Source of the DNA: Caballeronia sp. BR00000012568055
GTDB lineage: Bacteria; Pseudomonadota; Gammaproteobacteria; Burkholderiales; Burkholderiaceae
DNA: 64,000 nt
Direction: 5' to 3'
Assembly: GCF_029439455.1 (NCBI RefSeq)
Contig: NZ_JAQFVG010000248.1
Coordinates: forward strand, 98,477 to 162,476
Below are positions 25,345 through 35,088 of the stretch, one piece after another; the first letter of the stretch is position 1; each line of letters begins with the position of its first letter. The position numbers and the translations under genes were made by a program. The notes under the pieces are model-generated. The model did not search any database and was not told where the DNA came from. It saw only the letters and a program-made list of their open reading frames with translations.

Positions 25345-25835
25345 AGCCTTAAGTCGAATTCGATCTGATGGTACCCAGGCTGCATCAACTCGCACAGCCG
25401 ATAGAACGCTTTGTTGTGATCGCTTTCCTTCAAATGTGCGAGTTCATGCACGACGATCATCCGTAGAAACTCCGGCGCCGTGTCCTTGAACAACGACGCG
25501 ATACGTATCTCTTTCTTCGCCTTCAGCCGCCCGCCCTGCACGCGTGAAATCGCGGTATGCAGGCCGAGCGCGTGCCTCAGCACATCGAGCTTGCTGTCGT
25601 AAATCACCTTGTCGATGGAAGGCGCCACGCGCAGGAACTCGTTCTTCAGATCCGAGCAATACGAATACAGCGCGCGATCGGATTGCACCGCGTGCTTGTT
25701 GGGATAACGCGCATCGAGATACGAACCCAACTGCTGTTGAGCGATCAGACGGCGTACTTTGTCCTGCAACGCGTTGGGGTAAGCGCTGAGGTATTTCAGT
25801 TGTTGCATGACGGCGGTATTCGAAGTGTGTTCCAT
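25302..25835 (-). CDS. YgjP-like metallopeptidase (DUF45)
   Basis: A 177-residue zinc metallopeptidase-like protein. The motif VVHELAHLKESDHNKAFYRL contains H-E-x-x-H with the histidines at residues 130 and 134 and a third ligand about six residues later, the DUF45/YgjP arrangement related to SprT/WSS1. No membrane segment is seen. The ATG at 25835 is chosen; an in-frame ATG nine codons later is an alternative. The 3' end overlaps the PPTase gene by 43 bp. Substrate unknown. Confidence 0.9.
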   Translation of the reverse strand: MEHTSNTAVMQQLKYLSAYPNALQDKVRRLIAQQQLGSYLDARYPNKHAVQSDRALYSYCSDLKNEFLRVAPSIDKVIYDSKLDVLRHALGLHTAISRVQGGRLKAKKEIRIASLFKDTAPEFLRMIVVHELAHLKESDHNKAFYRLCELMQPGYHQIEFDLRLYLTHRDLAKIEAL

Positions 25836-26053
25836 TGCACGATATGCGCGAATCCCGGCGCAAGAACCGGTTTCGCGCGCAACGATCTTCGAACCATTTT
25901 AGTCAACGCCGCGCCGGCTCGCCGATGATTGGCCACTACGCCGTGTTTCCACTCTCGCATTTCCGTAAGTTTATGTTTCCGCCTGCGCGATGCGGCAAGC
26001 CGCGTGCGAACATTCGCGCCTTCTTTCTTCAATGTGTTTGCAGGCAGGACTTC

Positions 26054-26578
26054 ATGGCATCGGGCAAGGCGCATCACGCAACCGGATTTGCGGCAGGGAT
26101 CATCGCGGCGGCGCTCGTCAGTGGAACGGGCGGTAATCATCTGGCGTGCGGTCTGGCGATGGTCGCGGCCATCGCGGGTGCAACCGCGCCGGACTGGCTC
26201 GAAGTGGCGTGGTGGAGCCGCGCGCGGCGCTTGTGGATCACGCATCGCACGTTGACGCACTGGGGCGTCGGCTGGGCCGCGATGTTAGCGGTATCGTGGC
26301 ACTTTCTCGGCCGTGGCGGAGACTACGGAGCGGGCGCGGCGTTTGCGTTCGGTTTCGCCTGCGGCGGGCTGATACACCTGCTGGCCGATTGGCCTAATCC
26401 GCTGGGCGTGCCGTGGATACACGCGCGTCATTCGCTCAACCTCTGGACCAGCGGCCATTGCGATCTGATCGTAGTCGGCGCATCGTGGATCGCGGCGTTT
26501 TTCGTCGCGGACGATATCTGGTTTCATCATGCATATGGCCATATGCTGATGAATGCGCTGCGGACTCTGCACGCCTGA
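26054..26578 (+). CDS. Membrane-bound metal-dependent hydrolase (YdjM-like)
   Basis: A 174-residue inner-membrane protein with four or five hydrophobic stretches. It begins ASGKAHHATGFAAG with the early histidines, continues ATAPDWLEVAWW and ITHRTLTHWGVGW (H-R-T-x-T-H), then GGLIHLLADWPNPLGVPWIH, which is the metal-dependent hydrolase (DUF457/YdjM) pattern. The ATG at 26054 gives the family start; the frame is open further upstream in low-quality context. Family members have been linked to membrane lipid or stress functions but no substrate is established. Confidence 0.85.
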   Translation: MASGKAHHATGFAAGIIAAALVSGTGGNHLACGLAMVAAIAGATAPDWLEVAWWSRARRLWITHRTLTHWGVGWAAMLAVSWHFLGRGGDYGAGAAFAFGFACGGLIHLLADWPNPLGVPWIHARHSLNLWTSGHCDLIVVGASWIAAFFVADDIWFHHAYGHMLMNALRTLHA

Positions 26579-26620
26579 ACATAGAATAAGCACTGTCATT
26601 TCATCAAACCGGAGAGGCCA

Positions 26621-27112
26621 TTGAACCACCCGCTCAGGCGTTTCGTCTTCCTGCTGTGCGCATGCGTTGCACTTCTCACGCTCGATGGTTGCGCCGGTCT
26701 GTTCAATCGCGAAGACATGCGCGTGAACGTGGCGGGCATTGAGCCATTGGAAGGGCAAGGGCTCGAAATGCGTTTCGCGGTCAAGCTTCGTGTACAGAAT
26801 CCAAACGACGCGCCCATCGACTATGACGGTGTCGCGCTCGATCTCGACCTCAATGGACGCGCCTTCGCCAGCGGCGTCAGCGACCAGCGCGGCAGCGTGC
26901 CGCGTTACGGCGAAACGCTCATTTCCGTGCCGGTGACCATTTCCGCGCTTTCCGTGGCGCGTCAGGCGCTCGGCTACGCCAGCGGCGATTCGGTCAGCAA
27001 AGTCTCCTACGCGGTACGCGGCAAGCTCGCGGGTGGCACATTTGGCGGCGCGCGGTTCTCTGGCTCCGGCGTGATCGACTTTCCGGGCGGGGCCGGCGCA
27101 CTCGGCTACTAA
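26621..27112 (+). CDS. LEA type 2 (LEA14/WHy) lipoprotein
   Basis: A 163-residue lipoprotein. The start codon is TTG at 26621, with GGAGAGG 5 bases upstream. The signal ends LLTLDGC, with the cysteine as lipid attachment site, followed by a water-stress-type beta-sandwich: LEMRFAVKLRVQNPNDAPIDYDGVALDLDLNGR holds the N-P-N signature of the LEA2/WHy domain. Such proteins are proposed to stabilise proteins under dehydration or act in envelope homeostasis. It is 42 bp after the YdjM-like gene. Confidence 0.87.
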   Translation: MNHPLRRFVFLLCACVALLTLDGCAGLFNREDMRVNVAGIEPLEGQGLEMRFAVKLRVQNPNDAPIDYDGVALDLDLNGRAFASGVSDQRGSVPRYGETLISVPVTISALSVARQALGYASGDSVSKVSYAVRGKLAGGTFGGARFSGSGVIDFPGGAGALGY

Positions 27113-27265
27113 AACCCGTTGTCGCGCGAGGTTCATCGCGATCGTTTAAGGTTTGATAGATTGCACTACGATTGTGCATTGCACCGTGGCTTCGCGGCGG
27201 CGAAGCGGCAACGCGGCGCATAATCATCGACAAACCAAGAGAACGCCGGAGACGCGGAGGACACC

Positions 27266-30200
27266 ATGCTGGTCAAGAACGAAGCGCGGGTCGAACATCT
27301 CATCAACGATCTTCTCGAATTCGCGCGGCAGCGTTTGCCTGAGCCGTCCTTCAATCTGGTCGAACCCTTGCTGCGGCATTACTACGATCAGGTCGATGTC
27401 GAAGATATTGCCAGCCGCGACATAGCCGATCTCTACGGCGCGGCGATGGCGCACTGGCAGACCGCGCAGAAATTCGCGGGCGGGCGCGCGGTGCTGCGGG
27501 TCTACAACCCGAATCTCGAGCAGCACGGCTGGCATTCGGACCACACGGTCGTCGAGATCGTGAACAACGATATGCCGTTTCTCGTCGATTCCGTGTCGAT
27601 GGAACTAAACCGGCTGGGTTTGGCGCTGCATTCCGTGATTCATCCGGTGTTTCGCGTGTGGCGCGCAGGCGCGCATTCCGGCGATATCCAACGCGTCTGC
27701 CAGGGCCACGCCGAAGCGGGCGATAAACAATCGGCGCTCGAATCGTTTATCCATTTCGAAGTGGATCGATGCAGCGAAGGCGACAAGCTCGAAGAAGTGC
27801 GCGCGAATATCGAACGCATTCTCGGCGATGTGCGCGCCGCCGTCGAAGACTGGCCGAAGTTGCTGGATTCCGCGCGCGTGGTGATCGGCGAAATGAAGGC
27901 GCGCGATACCAGCCCGGACGGTATCGAAGCGCGCGCGTTTCTCGAATGGATGGTGAATGACCATTTCACCTTCCTCGGCTGTCGCGATTTCGATCTCGTC
28001 GAGCACGAAGGACAACCCGCATTGCGCGGCGTGCCGGGTTCGGGCGCGGGCATCATGCGCGAAAGCCTGCGTCTGCCGACCGCCAACGATGTGACGCCGC
28101 TGCCGCCCGGCGCGGCCGCGATCATCGAAGGCAGCGCGCCGATCTTTTTGACCAAGGCAAATTCACGCGCGACGGTGCATCGGCCGGGTTATCTGGACTA
28201 CGTGGGCGTGAAGCGTCTTTCGCCGGAAGGCAAGGTGATCGGCGAGCGGCGCTTTCTGGGGCTTTATACGTCTACCGCGTATCTCGTGCCCACGTCCGAA
28301 ATTCCGATGGTGCGCCGCAAGTGCGCGAATATCGTGCGGCGCGCGGGCTTTCTGGAAAAAGGGCATCTGTCGAAATCGCTGATTACGGTGCTGGAGCAGT
28401 ATCCGCGCGACGAGCTTTTTCAGGCCGATGAAGACGTGCTGTTCGATATCGCGCTGGGCGTGCTGCGTTTGCAGGAACATCAGCGCACGCGGCTTTTCGT
28501 CAGACGCGATCAGTTCGACCGCTTCGTGTCGTGTCTCGTGTTCGTGCCGCGCGACAAGTTCAATACCGATCTGCGCCGCCGCATTTCCAAAGTGCTGATG
28601 GAGGCGTTCAACGGCAAGAGCATCGAGTTCACGCCGCTGTTGTCGGAGTCGCCGCTGGCGCGCATTCATATTGTCGTGCGGGCGGATCGCGGCACTATGC
28701 CGGACGTCGATACGCGCGAACTCGAAACGCGCGTGGTGCAGGTCGCGCGCCGCTGGCAAGACGATCTCGCCGATGCGCTGATCGACAGTCACGGCGAGGA
28801 AGAAGGCAATCGCCTGCTTCAGCGTTATGCGGATTCGTTTCCCGCGGGCTATCGCGAGGACTATCCGGCGCGAACCGCGGTGCGCGATATCGAACTGATC
28901 GAGGCCACGCATACGGGCGCGGGCGGCATCGCGATGAGTCTGTATCGTCCGATCGAAGCGGGCATCGATACGAAGAAGCGCGCGTTTCGCTTCAAGGTGT
29001 ATCGCGTGGGCGATCCGATTGCGCTCTCGCACAGTTTGCCGATGCTGGAGCATCTCGGCGTCCGCGTGGACGAGGAGCGGCCGTATCTGATCGAACCGAC
29101 CGGCGCGCCGAACGCGTGGATTCACGATTTCGGCCTGGAATTGCAGGACGACGTGGAGTTCGATGTCGATCGCGTGAAGCCGCTGTTCGAGAACGCGTTC
29201 GCCAGCGTCTGGGCGGGTGAAACGGAGAACGACGACTTCAATCGCCTCGTGCTGCGCGCACAATTCGGCGCGCGCGATGTGACGATCATGCGCGCCTACG
29301 CGAAGTATCTGCGCCAAGTCGGTTCCACGTTCAGCGATGCGTATATCGAACGCGCGCTGACGGGCAATCCGAAGATCGCGAAAAAGTTCGTCGAACTATT
29401 TATGGTGCGTTTCGATCCGGCGCGCGGTGCGTCGATCGAAGACCGCGAGAAGGCGGCGGAACGCGTGCTGGCGGATATCGAAGGCGCGCTCGATCAAGTG
29501 CCGAATCTCGACGAAGACCGCATTTTGCGGCAGTTTCTCGGCGTCATCATGGCGACGCTGCGCACCAACCATTTCCGGCGCGATGCCAACGGCCAGCCGC
29601 GTCCGTATCTGTCGTTCAAGCTCGATCCGTCGAAAGTGCCGGGTTTGCCCGAGCCGAAACCGCTGTTCGAAATCTGGGTCTACGCGCCGCGCGTGGAAGG
29701 CGTGCATTTGCGCGGCGGACGGGTGGCGCGCGGCGGTTTGCGCTGGTCGGATCGGCGCGAAGATTTCCGCACCGAAGTGCTTGGCCTGATGAAAGCGCAG
29801 ATGGTGAAGAACACGGTGATCGTGCCGGTTGGATCGAAGGGCGGTTTCGTTGTGAAGAATCCGCCGCCGATTACGGATCGCGAAGCGTTTCTGACCGAAG
29901 GCGTCGCGTGTTATCAGATGTTCCTGCGCGGCTTGCTCGATGTCACCGACAACCGCACGCCGAACGGCATCGTGCCGCCGCCCGACGTAGTGCGTCACGA
30001 TAACGACGATCCTTATCTCGTCGTCGCCGCCGACAAAGGCACGGCCACGTTCTCCGATTACGCCAACGCCATTTCGCAGGACTACGGCTTCTGGCTCGAC
30101 GATGCCTTCGCGTCCGGCGGCTCGGTCGGCTACGACCACAAGAAAATGGGCATCACCGCGCGCGGCGCGTGGGAGTCCGTCAAGCGGCATTTTCGCGAGA

Positions 30201-32128
30201 TGAATATCGATACGCAAACGACCGACTTTACCGTGGTCGGCGTAGGCGATATGTCCGGCGATGTGTTCGGCAACGGCATGCTGTTATCGCGTCATATCAA
30301 ACTGCTGGCCGCGTTCGATCATCGTCATATCTTTCTCGATCCGACGCCGGATACCGCAAGCAGTTTTGCCGAACGCGAGCGCATGTTCGCGCTGCCGCGT
30401 TCGAGTTGGGCCGACTACGATTTATCGCTGATTTCGGAAGGCGGCGGCGTGTATCCGCGCACAGCCAAGACCATTCCGATCTCGCCGCAAGTGCAGAAAG
30501 CGCTGGGAATCACATCATCGATTCTTGCGCCGAACGAACTGGTGCGCGCGATTTTGCTGGCCGAAGCCGATCTGCTTTATAACGGCGGCATCGGCACGTA
30601 TGTGAAGGCGACCAGCGAAACGCATGCGCAAGTGGGCGACAAGACCAATGATTCCCTGCGCGTGAACGGCGCGGAATTGCGCGTAAAAGTGGTCGGTGAG
30701 GGCGGCAATCTCGGGTGCACGCAATTGGGGCGCATCGAGTTTTCGCAGCATGGCGGGCGCATCAATACGGATGCAATCGATAATTCGGCGGGCGTCGATT
30801 GTTCGGATCACGAGGTCAATATCAAGATTCTGCTCGGCCTCGTGGTCGCGGATGGCGAGATGACCGAGAAGCAACGCAACGCGCTGCTCGCCGAAATGAC
30901 CGATGAAGTGGGCCTGCTCGTGCTGAAGGACAACTACGCGCAGACGCAGGCGCTGTCGATCGCCAAGCGCAATGTCGCCGAAACGCTCGATGCCGAAGCG
31001 CGCATGATGCGCTATCTCGAACGCGCGGGACGGCTGAAGCGCCGCATCGAATTCCTGCCTTCGGACGATGAAATCGCCGAGCGCGCCGCCGCGAAGCAAG
31101 GGCTGACGTCGCCGGAACGCGCGGTGCTGCTGGCCTACGGCAAGATGTGGCTGTACGACGAACTGCTCGAATCCGATGTGCCGGAAGATCCGCTCGTCGC
31201 CGACATGTTGCCCGATTACTTTCCGAAGCCATTGCAAAGCCGTTATGGTGCGACCATGCAGCGACATCCGCTGAAGCGCGAAATTCTCGCCACGCATCTG
31301 ACTAATGCGCTGGTGAATCGCACGGGCACGACCTTCGTGCATCGTCTGATGGAAGAGACGGATGCGCGTCCGAGCGAGATCGTGCGCGCCTCGCTGATGT
31401 CGCGCGATGTGTTCGATCTCGACGATCTCTGGCGCAATATCGATGCACTCGACAACCTCGTCGCCGATGAAGTGCAGGCGCGCATGTTCGTCGATGTCGT
31501 GCGTCTGCTCGACGATACGGCGCTGTGGTTCCTGGGCCATCTCAAGCACAACAAGCAGGACGCGAAGGGCCTGCTCGCGCGATGCCGCGAAGCGGCGCAA
31601 CGGCTCGCGCCACAATTGCCGGCGTTGTTGCCCTCCGCGCAATTGGATGCGTGGTACGGGCGTCGGCGTGAGTTGGAAGAAGCGGGCGTGGAAAGCACGC
31701 TGGCGGCGCGTGTCGCCAGCGGGGATATCGCCACGGCCGTGCTGGATAGCGCCGAAGTGGCAGCGTGCTCGGAGCGCAGTCTGGAGCTTGTCGCGAGCGT
31801 GTACTTCGGTATCGGCACGGAGCTGGATTATGGCGGCATCGCCGAACGGGCGATGGCGCTGCCCATTTCCACGCACTGGGACTTGCTCGCGCGCGCCGCC
31901 GCGATGGAAGAATTCGCGCGCCTGAAACGTGCGTTGACGGTGAGCGCGCTCGAACAATCGCGGGGCATCGATGCACCGGATGTGATCGTCGAAAGCTGGC
32001 GCGCGAAACACGCCGAGGCGATCGAACGTTACACCCGCCTGCTTACTGAACTGCGTGCAAGCGGCGGCGCGAGTCTGTCGATGTTGCTCGTCGTGGTGCG
32101 TGAAATGGCGGCTCTCGAACGCGCTTAG
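27266..32128 (+). CDS. NAD-specific glutamate dehydrogenase, GDH-180 type
   Basis: Oxidatively deaminates glutamate to 2-oxoglutarate and ammonia with NAD, in amino-acid catabolism. At 1620 residues it is full-length for the large-subunit class (about 1600). The N-terminal third contains ACT-like regulatory segments; the catalytic core appears as GGRVARGGLRWSDRREDFRTEV followed by AQMVKNTVIVPVGSKGGFVVK, with the substrate lysine. Nucleotide-binding follows around VGVGDMSGDVFGNGMLLS and VVGEGGNLGCTQLGRIEF. A GGAGG lies close before the ATG. Large GDHs are activated by arginine or aspartate in characterised species. The stop overlaps the convergent small gene by 3 bp. Confidence 0.97.
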   Translation: MLVKNEARVEHLINDLLEFARQRLPEPSFNLVEPLLRHYYDQVDVEDIASRDIADLYGAAMAHWQTAQKFAGGRAVLRVYNPNLEQHGWHSDHTVVEIVNNDMPFLVDSVSMELNRLGLALHSVIHPVFRVWRAGAHSGDIQRVCQGHAEAGDKQSALESFIHFEVDRCSEGDKLEEVRANIERILGDVRAAVEDWPKLLDSARVVIGEMKARDTSPDGIEARAFLEWMVNDHFTFLGCRDFDLVEHEGQPALRGVPGSGAGIMRESLRLPTANDVTPLPPGAAAIIEGSAPIFLTKANSRATVHRPGYLDYVGVKRLSPEGKVIGERRFLGLYTSTAYLVPTSEIPMVRRKCANIVRRAGFLEKGHLSKSLITVLEQYPRDELFQADEDVLFDIALGVLRLQEHQRTRLFVRRDQFDRFVSCLVFVPRDKFNTDLRRRISKVLMEAFNGKSIEFTPLLSESPLARIHIVVRADRGTMPDVDTRELETRVVQVARRWQDDLADALIDSHGEEEGNRLLQRYADSFPAGYREDYPARTAVRDIELIEATHTGAGGIAMSLYRPIEAGIDTKKRAFRFKVYRVGDPIALSHSLPMLEHLGVRVDEERPYLIEPTGAPNAWIHDFGLELQDDVEFDVDRVKPLFENAFASVWAGETENDDFNRLVLRAQFGARDVTIMRAYAKYLRQVGSTFSDAYIERALTGNPKIAKKFVELFMVRFDPARGASIEDREKAAERVLADIEGALDQVPNLDEDRILRQFLGVIMATLRTNHFRRDANGQPRPYLSFKLDPSKVPGLPEPKPLFEIWVYAPRVEGVHLRGGRVARGGLRWSDRREDFRTEVLGLMKAQMVKNTVIVPVGSKGGFVVKNPPPITDREAFLTEGVACYQMFLRGLLDVTDNRTPNGIVPPPDVVRHDNDDPYLVVAADKGTATFSDYANAISQDYGFWLDDAFASGGSVGYDHKKMGITARGAWESVKRHFREMNIDTQTTDFTVVGVGDMSGDVFGNGMLLSRHIKLLAAFDHRHIFLDPTPDTASSFAERERMFALPRSSWADYDLSLISEGGGVYPRTAKTIPISPQVQKALGITSSILAPNELVRAILLAEADLLYNGGIGTYVKATSETHAQVGDKTNDSLRVNGAELRVKVVGEGGNLGCTQLGRIEFSQHGGRINTDAIDNSAGVDCSDHEVNIKILLGLVVADGEMTEKQRNALLAEMTDEVGLLVLKDNYAQTQALSIAKRNVAETLDAEARMMRYLERAGRLKRRIEFLPSDDEIAERAAAKQGLTSPERAVLLAYGKMWLYDELLESDVPEDPLVADMLPDYFPKPLQSRYGATMQRHPLKREILATHLTNALVNRTGTTFVHRLMEETDARPSEIVRASLMSRDVFDLDDLWRNIDALDNLVADEVQARMFVDVVRLLDDTALWFLGHLKHNKQDAKGLLARCREAAQRLAPQLPALLPSAQLDAWYGRRRELEEAGVESTLAARVASGDIATAVLDSAEVAACSERSLELVASVYFGIGTELDYGGIAERAMALPISTHWDLLARAAAMEEFARLKRALTVSALEQSRGIDAPDVIVESWRAKHAEAIERYTRLLTELRASGGASLSMLLVVVREMAALERA

Positions 32129-32340
32129 CGGCGTTTCTTTCTACGCGTGGTCGTCGGCTTCGGCGGAGTCAGGGCAGCCGTCCAGAAGTCGACGGCCTGC
32201 TTCTGACTGCGCTTGACCGCCGTCGATGCCTGTCTCTTCGCCGCAGCCGTTGCATGGCCGCGCGCCGATCCTGCTATCGCGTTCGCGCCCGACAGCCACA
32301 TGCTGAGGAACGGGTTTTTCTTGGTCCAGGGATTTTTCAT
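32125..32340 (-). CDS. Small basic conserved-type protein
   Basis: A 71-residue protein starting MKNPWTKKNPFLSMWLSGAN at 32340; the frame opens further upstream but this start gives a coherent protein. It has an N-terminal amphipathic segment, an Ala-rich helix (SARGHATAAAKRQASTAVKR), and a basic Lys/Arg C-terminus (RRKKRR). I recall similar short proteins in Burkholderia genomes without function. The composition hints at binding to an anionic polymer or a granule surface, but that is speculative. Confidence 0.65.
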   Translation of the reverse strand: MKNPWTKKNPFLSMWLSGANAIAGSARGHATAAAKRQASTAVKRSQKQAVDFWTAALTPPKPTTTRRKKRR

Positions 32341-32815
32341 TTCGAGCCTTTTCGTGCGATTGAGCGTTGCAAGGACGGACGCAGAACGTGTGCCTGACTG
32401 CTTCGTTCTGCAAAAATAAACCGTCGTTCGTTGCATGAATCGAAACGCCAAAAGCGTGCACGAATGCTCGTTGTCACCCGCATGTCATGCGTTCGAATGT
32501 GCCGCAATCCGCAGGCGATTGTGCACGCGCATTCGGTTTACAAAGTGTTCTGCACCGCATACCATTTCGCTCACTCGGCGTATCAGTCGATTCGACCGGG
32601 TTCGCTTTTTATCGCCTGATGTGTGCGTAATTTCGTCATAGGGCTAAGCGATTTCCGCTGCTTGAGCGTCATGTCGATCTAACAACGATGGCAAATACGG
32701 AACTCGCGGCGAACGCGTCAACGGTGTGCGTTGACATCATCGCCCCGCGATTCCTTGAACGGCACATGCTCTCGTGGGTTCGCGCCGCGCGAGAGACTGA
32801 CAGGAGCACGGGGTC
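32341..32815. other. Intergenic region upstream of the two-component genes
   Basis: No convincing gene is present in these 475 bp; short open frames here lack ribosome-binding sites. At 32717-32735 lies a perfect inverted repeat, GTCAACG-GTGTG-CGTTGAC, about 80 bp upstream of the histidine kinase start, a candidate operator. The kinase ribosome-binding site GGAG lies at about 32803-32806. Confidence 0.5.
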
Positions 32816-34048
32816 ATGGCTATCGTGCATGCCACTGCGGCCTTCGGGGCCGTGCTGATCGGGTTGACGCTCGCGCCCTTCGGACGGCGCAAACGCGCGC
32901 AGGCCGCGCGCGGCGAAGGCATGCTGGCCGAACCGTCCTTACCATCCGTGCGTTCCATCGTGCTCGATTCGTGGCGGCATATGCGCGGCCGCGCGCCAGT
33001 ATCGTCCATAAACGAAGTCAACGAGGACCGCGCTTCCTTGCGCGAGACGCTGGAGCGTCTGCCACTCGCGATGTTGACAATCGAAGCGAATGGAATTATC
33101 GGTTTTGCCAATGCGTCGGCTGGACGCTTGTTTGGTTATGCGCGTCATGAATTGCTCGGGGCATCGGCGGATATGGTCGTGCCCGGCGTGCGCGCGGCGT
33201 CCGAGAAAGCGACGCTCTATGCGTGCCGCAAAGATCGATCACGCTTTCTCGCCGATGTCACGCTAAACACGATCGACGGTCCCGCGACGCTGGCCGTCGT
33301 GATCGACAGAACGGAGCGCGACGAGCTTCAGCGCAATCGTCAGGAACTTGCGCATCTCACGCGTGTGTCGATGCTCGGGGAACTGGCGGCATCGCTTGCG
33401 CATGAGTTGAATCAGCCGCTGACCGCCATTCTCAGCAACGCGCAGGCCGCGCAACGTTTCATGAATCGCGATCCGATCGATCTCGACGAAGTGCGCGAAA
33501 TTCTCGGCGATCTCGTGGCGGACAACAATCGCGCGAGCGAGATTTTGCGGCGCATTCGCGCGTTGGTGAAGAAGGGCGAACTGGAACGTGCGCCGGTGTC
33601 GATTGCAAGCGTAATCGGCGACGTCGCGCTGCTCGTGCATAGCGATGCCATCGTGCGCGGCATTCGCGTGGTGCTCGACGTCGATCCGCAGTTGCCGTTC
33701 GTGCGTGGCGACAAGATTCAGTTGCAGCAAGTGCTGCTGAATCTGCTGCTCAATGCCTTCGACGCGATGAACGACAGCACGGCGCGCGTGGCGGTTGTAT
33801 CGGCCATGCGTGAAGAGGGTACGGATATGGTTCGCGTCTCGGTGCGCGACGAAGGACACGGTTTGCCGCCCGCGCTCGCGGATCAGCTTTTCCGGCCGTT
33901 CTGCACATCAAAACGCGATGGCCTGGGCCTCGGTTTATCGATCAGCCGCACGATTGTGGAGATGCACGGCGGGCGCATCTGGGCACAGAACAACGCGGAG
34001 CGCGGCGCAACCTTCAGCTTCACTTTGCCGATGGAGACTGCATCGTGA
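32816..34048 (+). CDS. FixL/DctB-like PAS sensor histidine kinase
   Basis: A 410-residue membrane-tethered kinase. One N-terminal transmembrane helix (about residues 5-23) is followed by a PAS domain (residues about 75-165: ERLPLAMLTIEANGIIGFAN, GYARHELLGASADMVVP), a HisKA dimerisation helix with the phospho-accepting His196 in LAASLAHELNQPLTAILSN, and a HATPase domain with N box LLNLLLNAFDAM, G1 RDEGHGLPP and G2 GLGLGLSISRTIVEMHGG. The order matches FixL-type kinases, but the heme-ligand histidine pattern is not evident, so the signal is unknown. Its TGA overlaps the GTG start of the response regulator. Confidence 0.92.
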   Translation: MAIVHATAAFGAVLIGLTLAPFGRRKRAQAARGEGMLAEPSLPSVRSIVLDSWRHMRGRAPVSSINEVNEDRASLRETLERLPLAMLTIEANGIIGFANASAGRLFGYARHELLGASADMVVPGVRAASEKATLYACRKDRSRFLADVTLNTIDGPATLAVVIDRTERDELQRNRQELAHLTRVSMLGELAASLAHELNQPLTAILSNAQAAQRFMNRDPIDLDEVREILGDLVADNNRASEILRRIRALVKKGELERAPVSIASVIGDVALLVHSDAIVRGIRVVLDVDPQLPFVRGDKIQLQQVLLNLLLNAFDAMNDSTARVAVVSAMREEGTDMVRVSVRDEGHGLPPALADQLFRPFCTSKRDGLGLGLSISRTIVEMHGGRIWAQNNAERGATFSFTLPMETAS

Positions 34049-34671
34049 GTCCCAGCGTTTTTATCATCGACGATGACCACGGCGTGCGGCGCGCGCTGGC
34101 GCGGCTGATCGGCGCGGCGGGGTATCGCGTGGAAGTGTTCGTGTCGGCGCAGGCGTTTCTCGATGCTTCCATCGATATGCCGAATATTCCGGCATGCTTA
34201 GTACTCGATGTGATGATGCCCGACTTAAGCGGCCTCGAATTACAGCGCGCATTGAACGATACACACGAGACCTTGCCGATCATCTTCATTACCGGACACG
34301 GCGATATTCCAATGACCGTGAGCGCGATGAAAGCGGGCGCAACCGACTTTCTCGCCAAACCCGTGAACGATACCGCGCTGCTTCGAGCTATCGGCGCGGC
34401 TTTGGAACGTTCGTCACACGCGCTAGCCAGCCGCAGCGAATTCGACTCGATCCAGCGCCGCCTCGATCGTCTGACGCCGCGTGAACGCGAAGTCATGGTG
34501 TTGGTGGTCAGCGGCCTGCTCAACAAGCAAGTCGCGGATGAACTCGGCACGGTCGAGAAGACCATCAAGGTGCATCGCGCGCGCGTGATGGAGAAGATGG
34601 AAGCGCACTCGTTCGCGGAACTCGTGCGCTTGTCGGACAGAGCCAGGATTCGTTCGACTACGCTTAATTAG
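34045..34671 (+). CDS. FixJ-family response regulator
   Basis: A 208-residue regulator starting with GTG at 34045, overlapping the kinase stop by 4 bp (GTGA). The receiver domain has acidic residues DDD at 9-11, the phosphorylated Asp55 in CLVLDVMMPD, the conserved Thr in FITGHGD and Lys105 in LAKPV. A LuxR-type HTH follows (LTPREREVMVLVVSGLLNKQVADELGT, then EKTIKVHRARVMEKM). The pair is a self-contained two-component system; target genes may include the adjacent His-rich protein gene, which is convergent rather than divergent. Confidence 0.94.
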   Translation: MSPSVFIIDDDHGVRRALARLIGAAGYRVEVFVSAQAFLDASIDMPNIPACLVLDVMMPDLSGLELQRALNDTHETLPIIFITGHGDIPMTVSAMKAGATDFLAKPVNDTALLRAIGAALERSSHALASRSEFDSIQRRLDRLTPREREVMVLVVSGLLNKQVADELGTVEKTIKVHRARVMEKMEAHSFAELVRLSDRARIRSTTLN

Positions 34672-34678
34672 CGCTCAA

Positions 34679-34954
34679 TTAGTGCGTATAGCCGTTCTGG
34701 TTGGCGACATCGCCGTGGTAATGCTCGTACGCCTGATGGCTGCTTTCCTGCTGAGCATGTTGCTCGTTTTGATGACCATGCTCGTGGTCGTTGCGCGCAT
34801 GCTTGTCATAGCCGTGCTCATGATGCTTGTACTCATCATGATGCTGTTCGTTCTCATGCTTGTGATGATGCTTGTCGCCTTCGTGATGCGAATCGGCGAA
34901 TGCGCTCGCCGACAGGCAGGCAATGAACAGCGCGGCGAGAAACTTGATTTTCAT
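34679..34954 (-). CDS. Secreted histidine-rich protein
   Basis: A 91-residue exported protein: signal peptide MKIKFLAALFIACLSASAFA, then about 70 residues with 20 histidines and many Asp/Glu/Lys/Gln, in clusters such as KHHHKHENEQHH and KHHEHGYDKH. Such composition is typical of proteins that bind nickel, zinc, copper or cobalt in the periplasm. The start at 34954 is chosen over an in-frame ATG 22 codons upstream because it begins the signal peptide. It converges with the response regulator gene 7 bp away, and a 24-bp palindrome lies 135 bp upstream. No transporter is adjacent. Confidence 0.8.
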   Translation of the reverse strand: MKIKFLAALFIACLSASAFADSHHEGDKHHHKHENEQHHDEYKHHEHGYDKHARNDHEHGHQNEQHAQQESSHQAYEHYHGDVANQNGYTH

Positions 34955-35088
34955 GATGGCAATCCTTGTCAGAAACGTGCAAGCCGATTTGGCTCGCGAC
35001 ACTCCGACAACGTTGCCCATCAGGCACAGTTGACCGCCGACATGGCGATGTAAGCATGTTCAACACTAAGTGCCAGATTTGCCAGTCA

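Noticed and set aside
32431-32641. Two overlapping short plus-strand frames
   Set aside because: Neither has a ribosome-binding site, and both lie in the probable promoter region of the two-component genes.
32816-34048. Heme-binding oxygen-sensing FixL
   Set aside because: The PAS domain lacks a convincing proximal heme histidine context, so oxygen sensing is not claimed.
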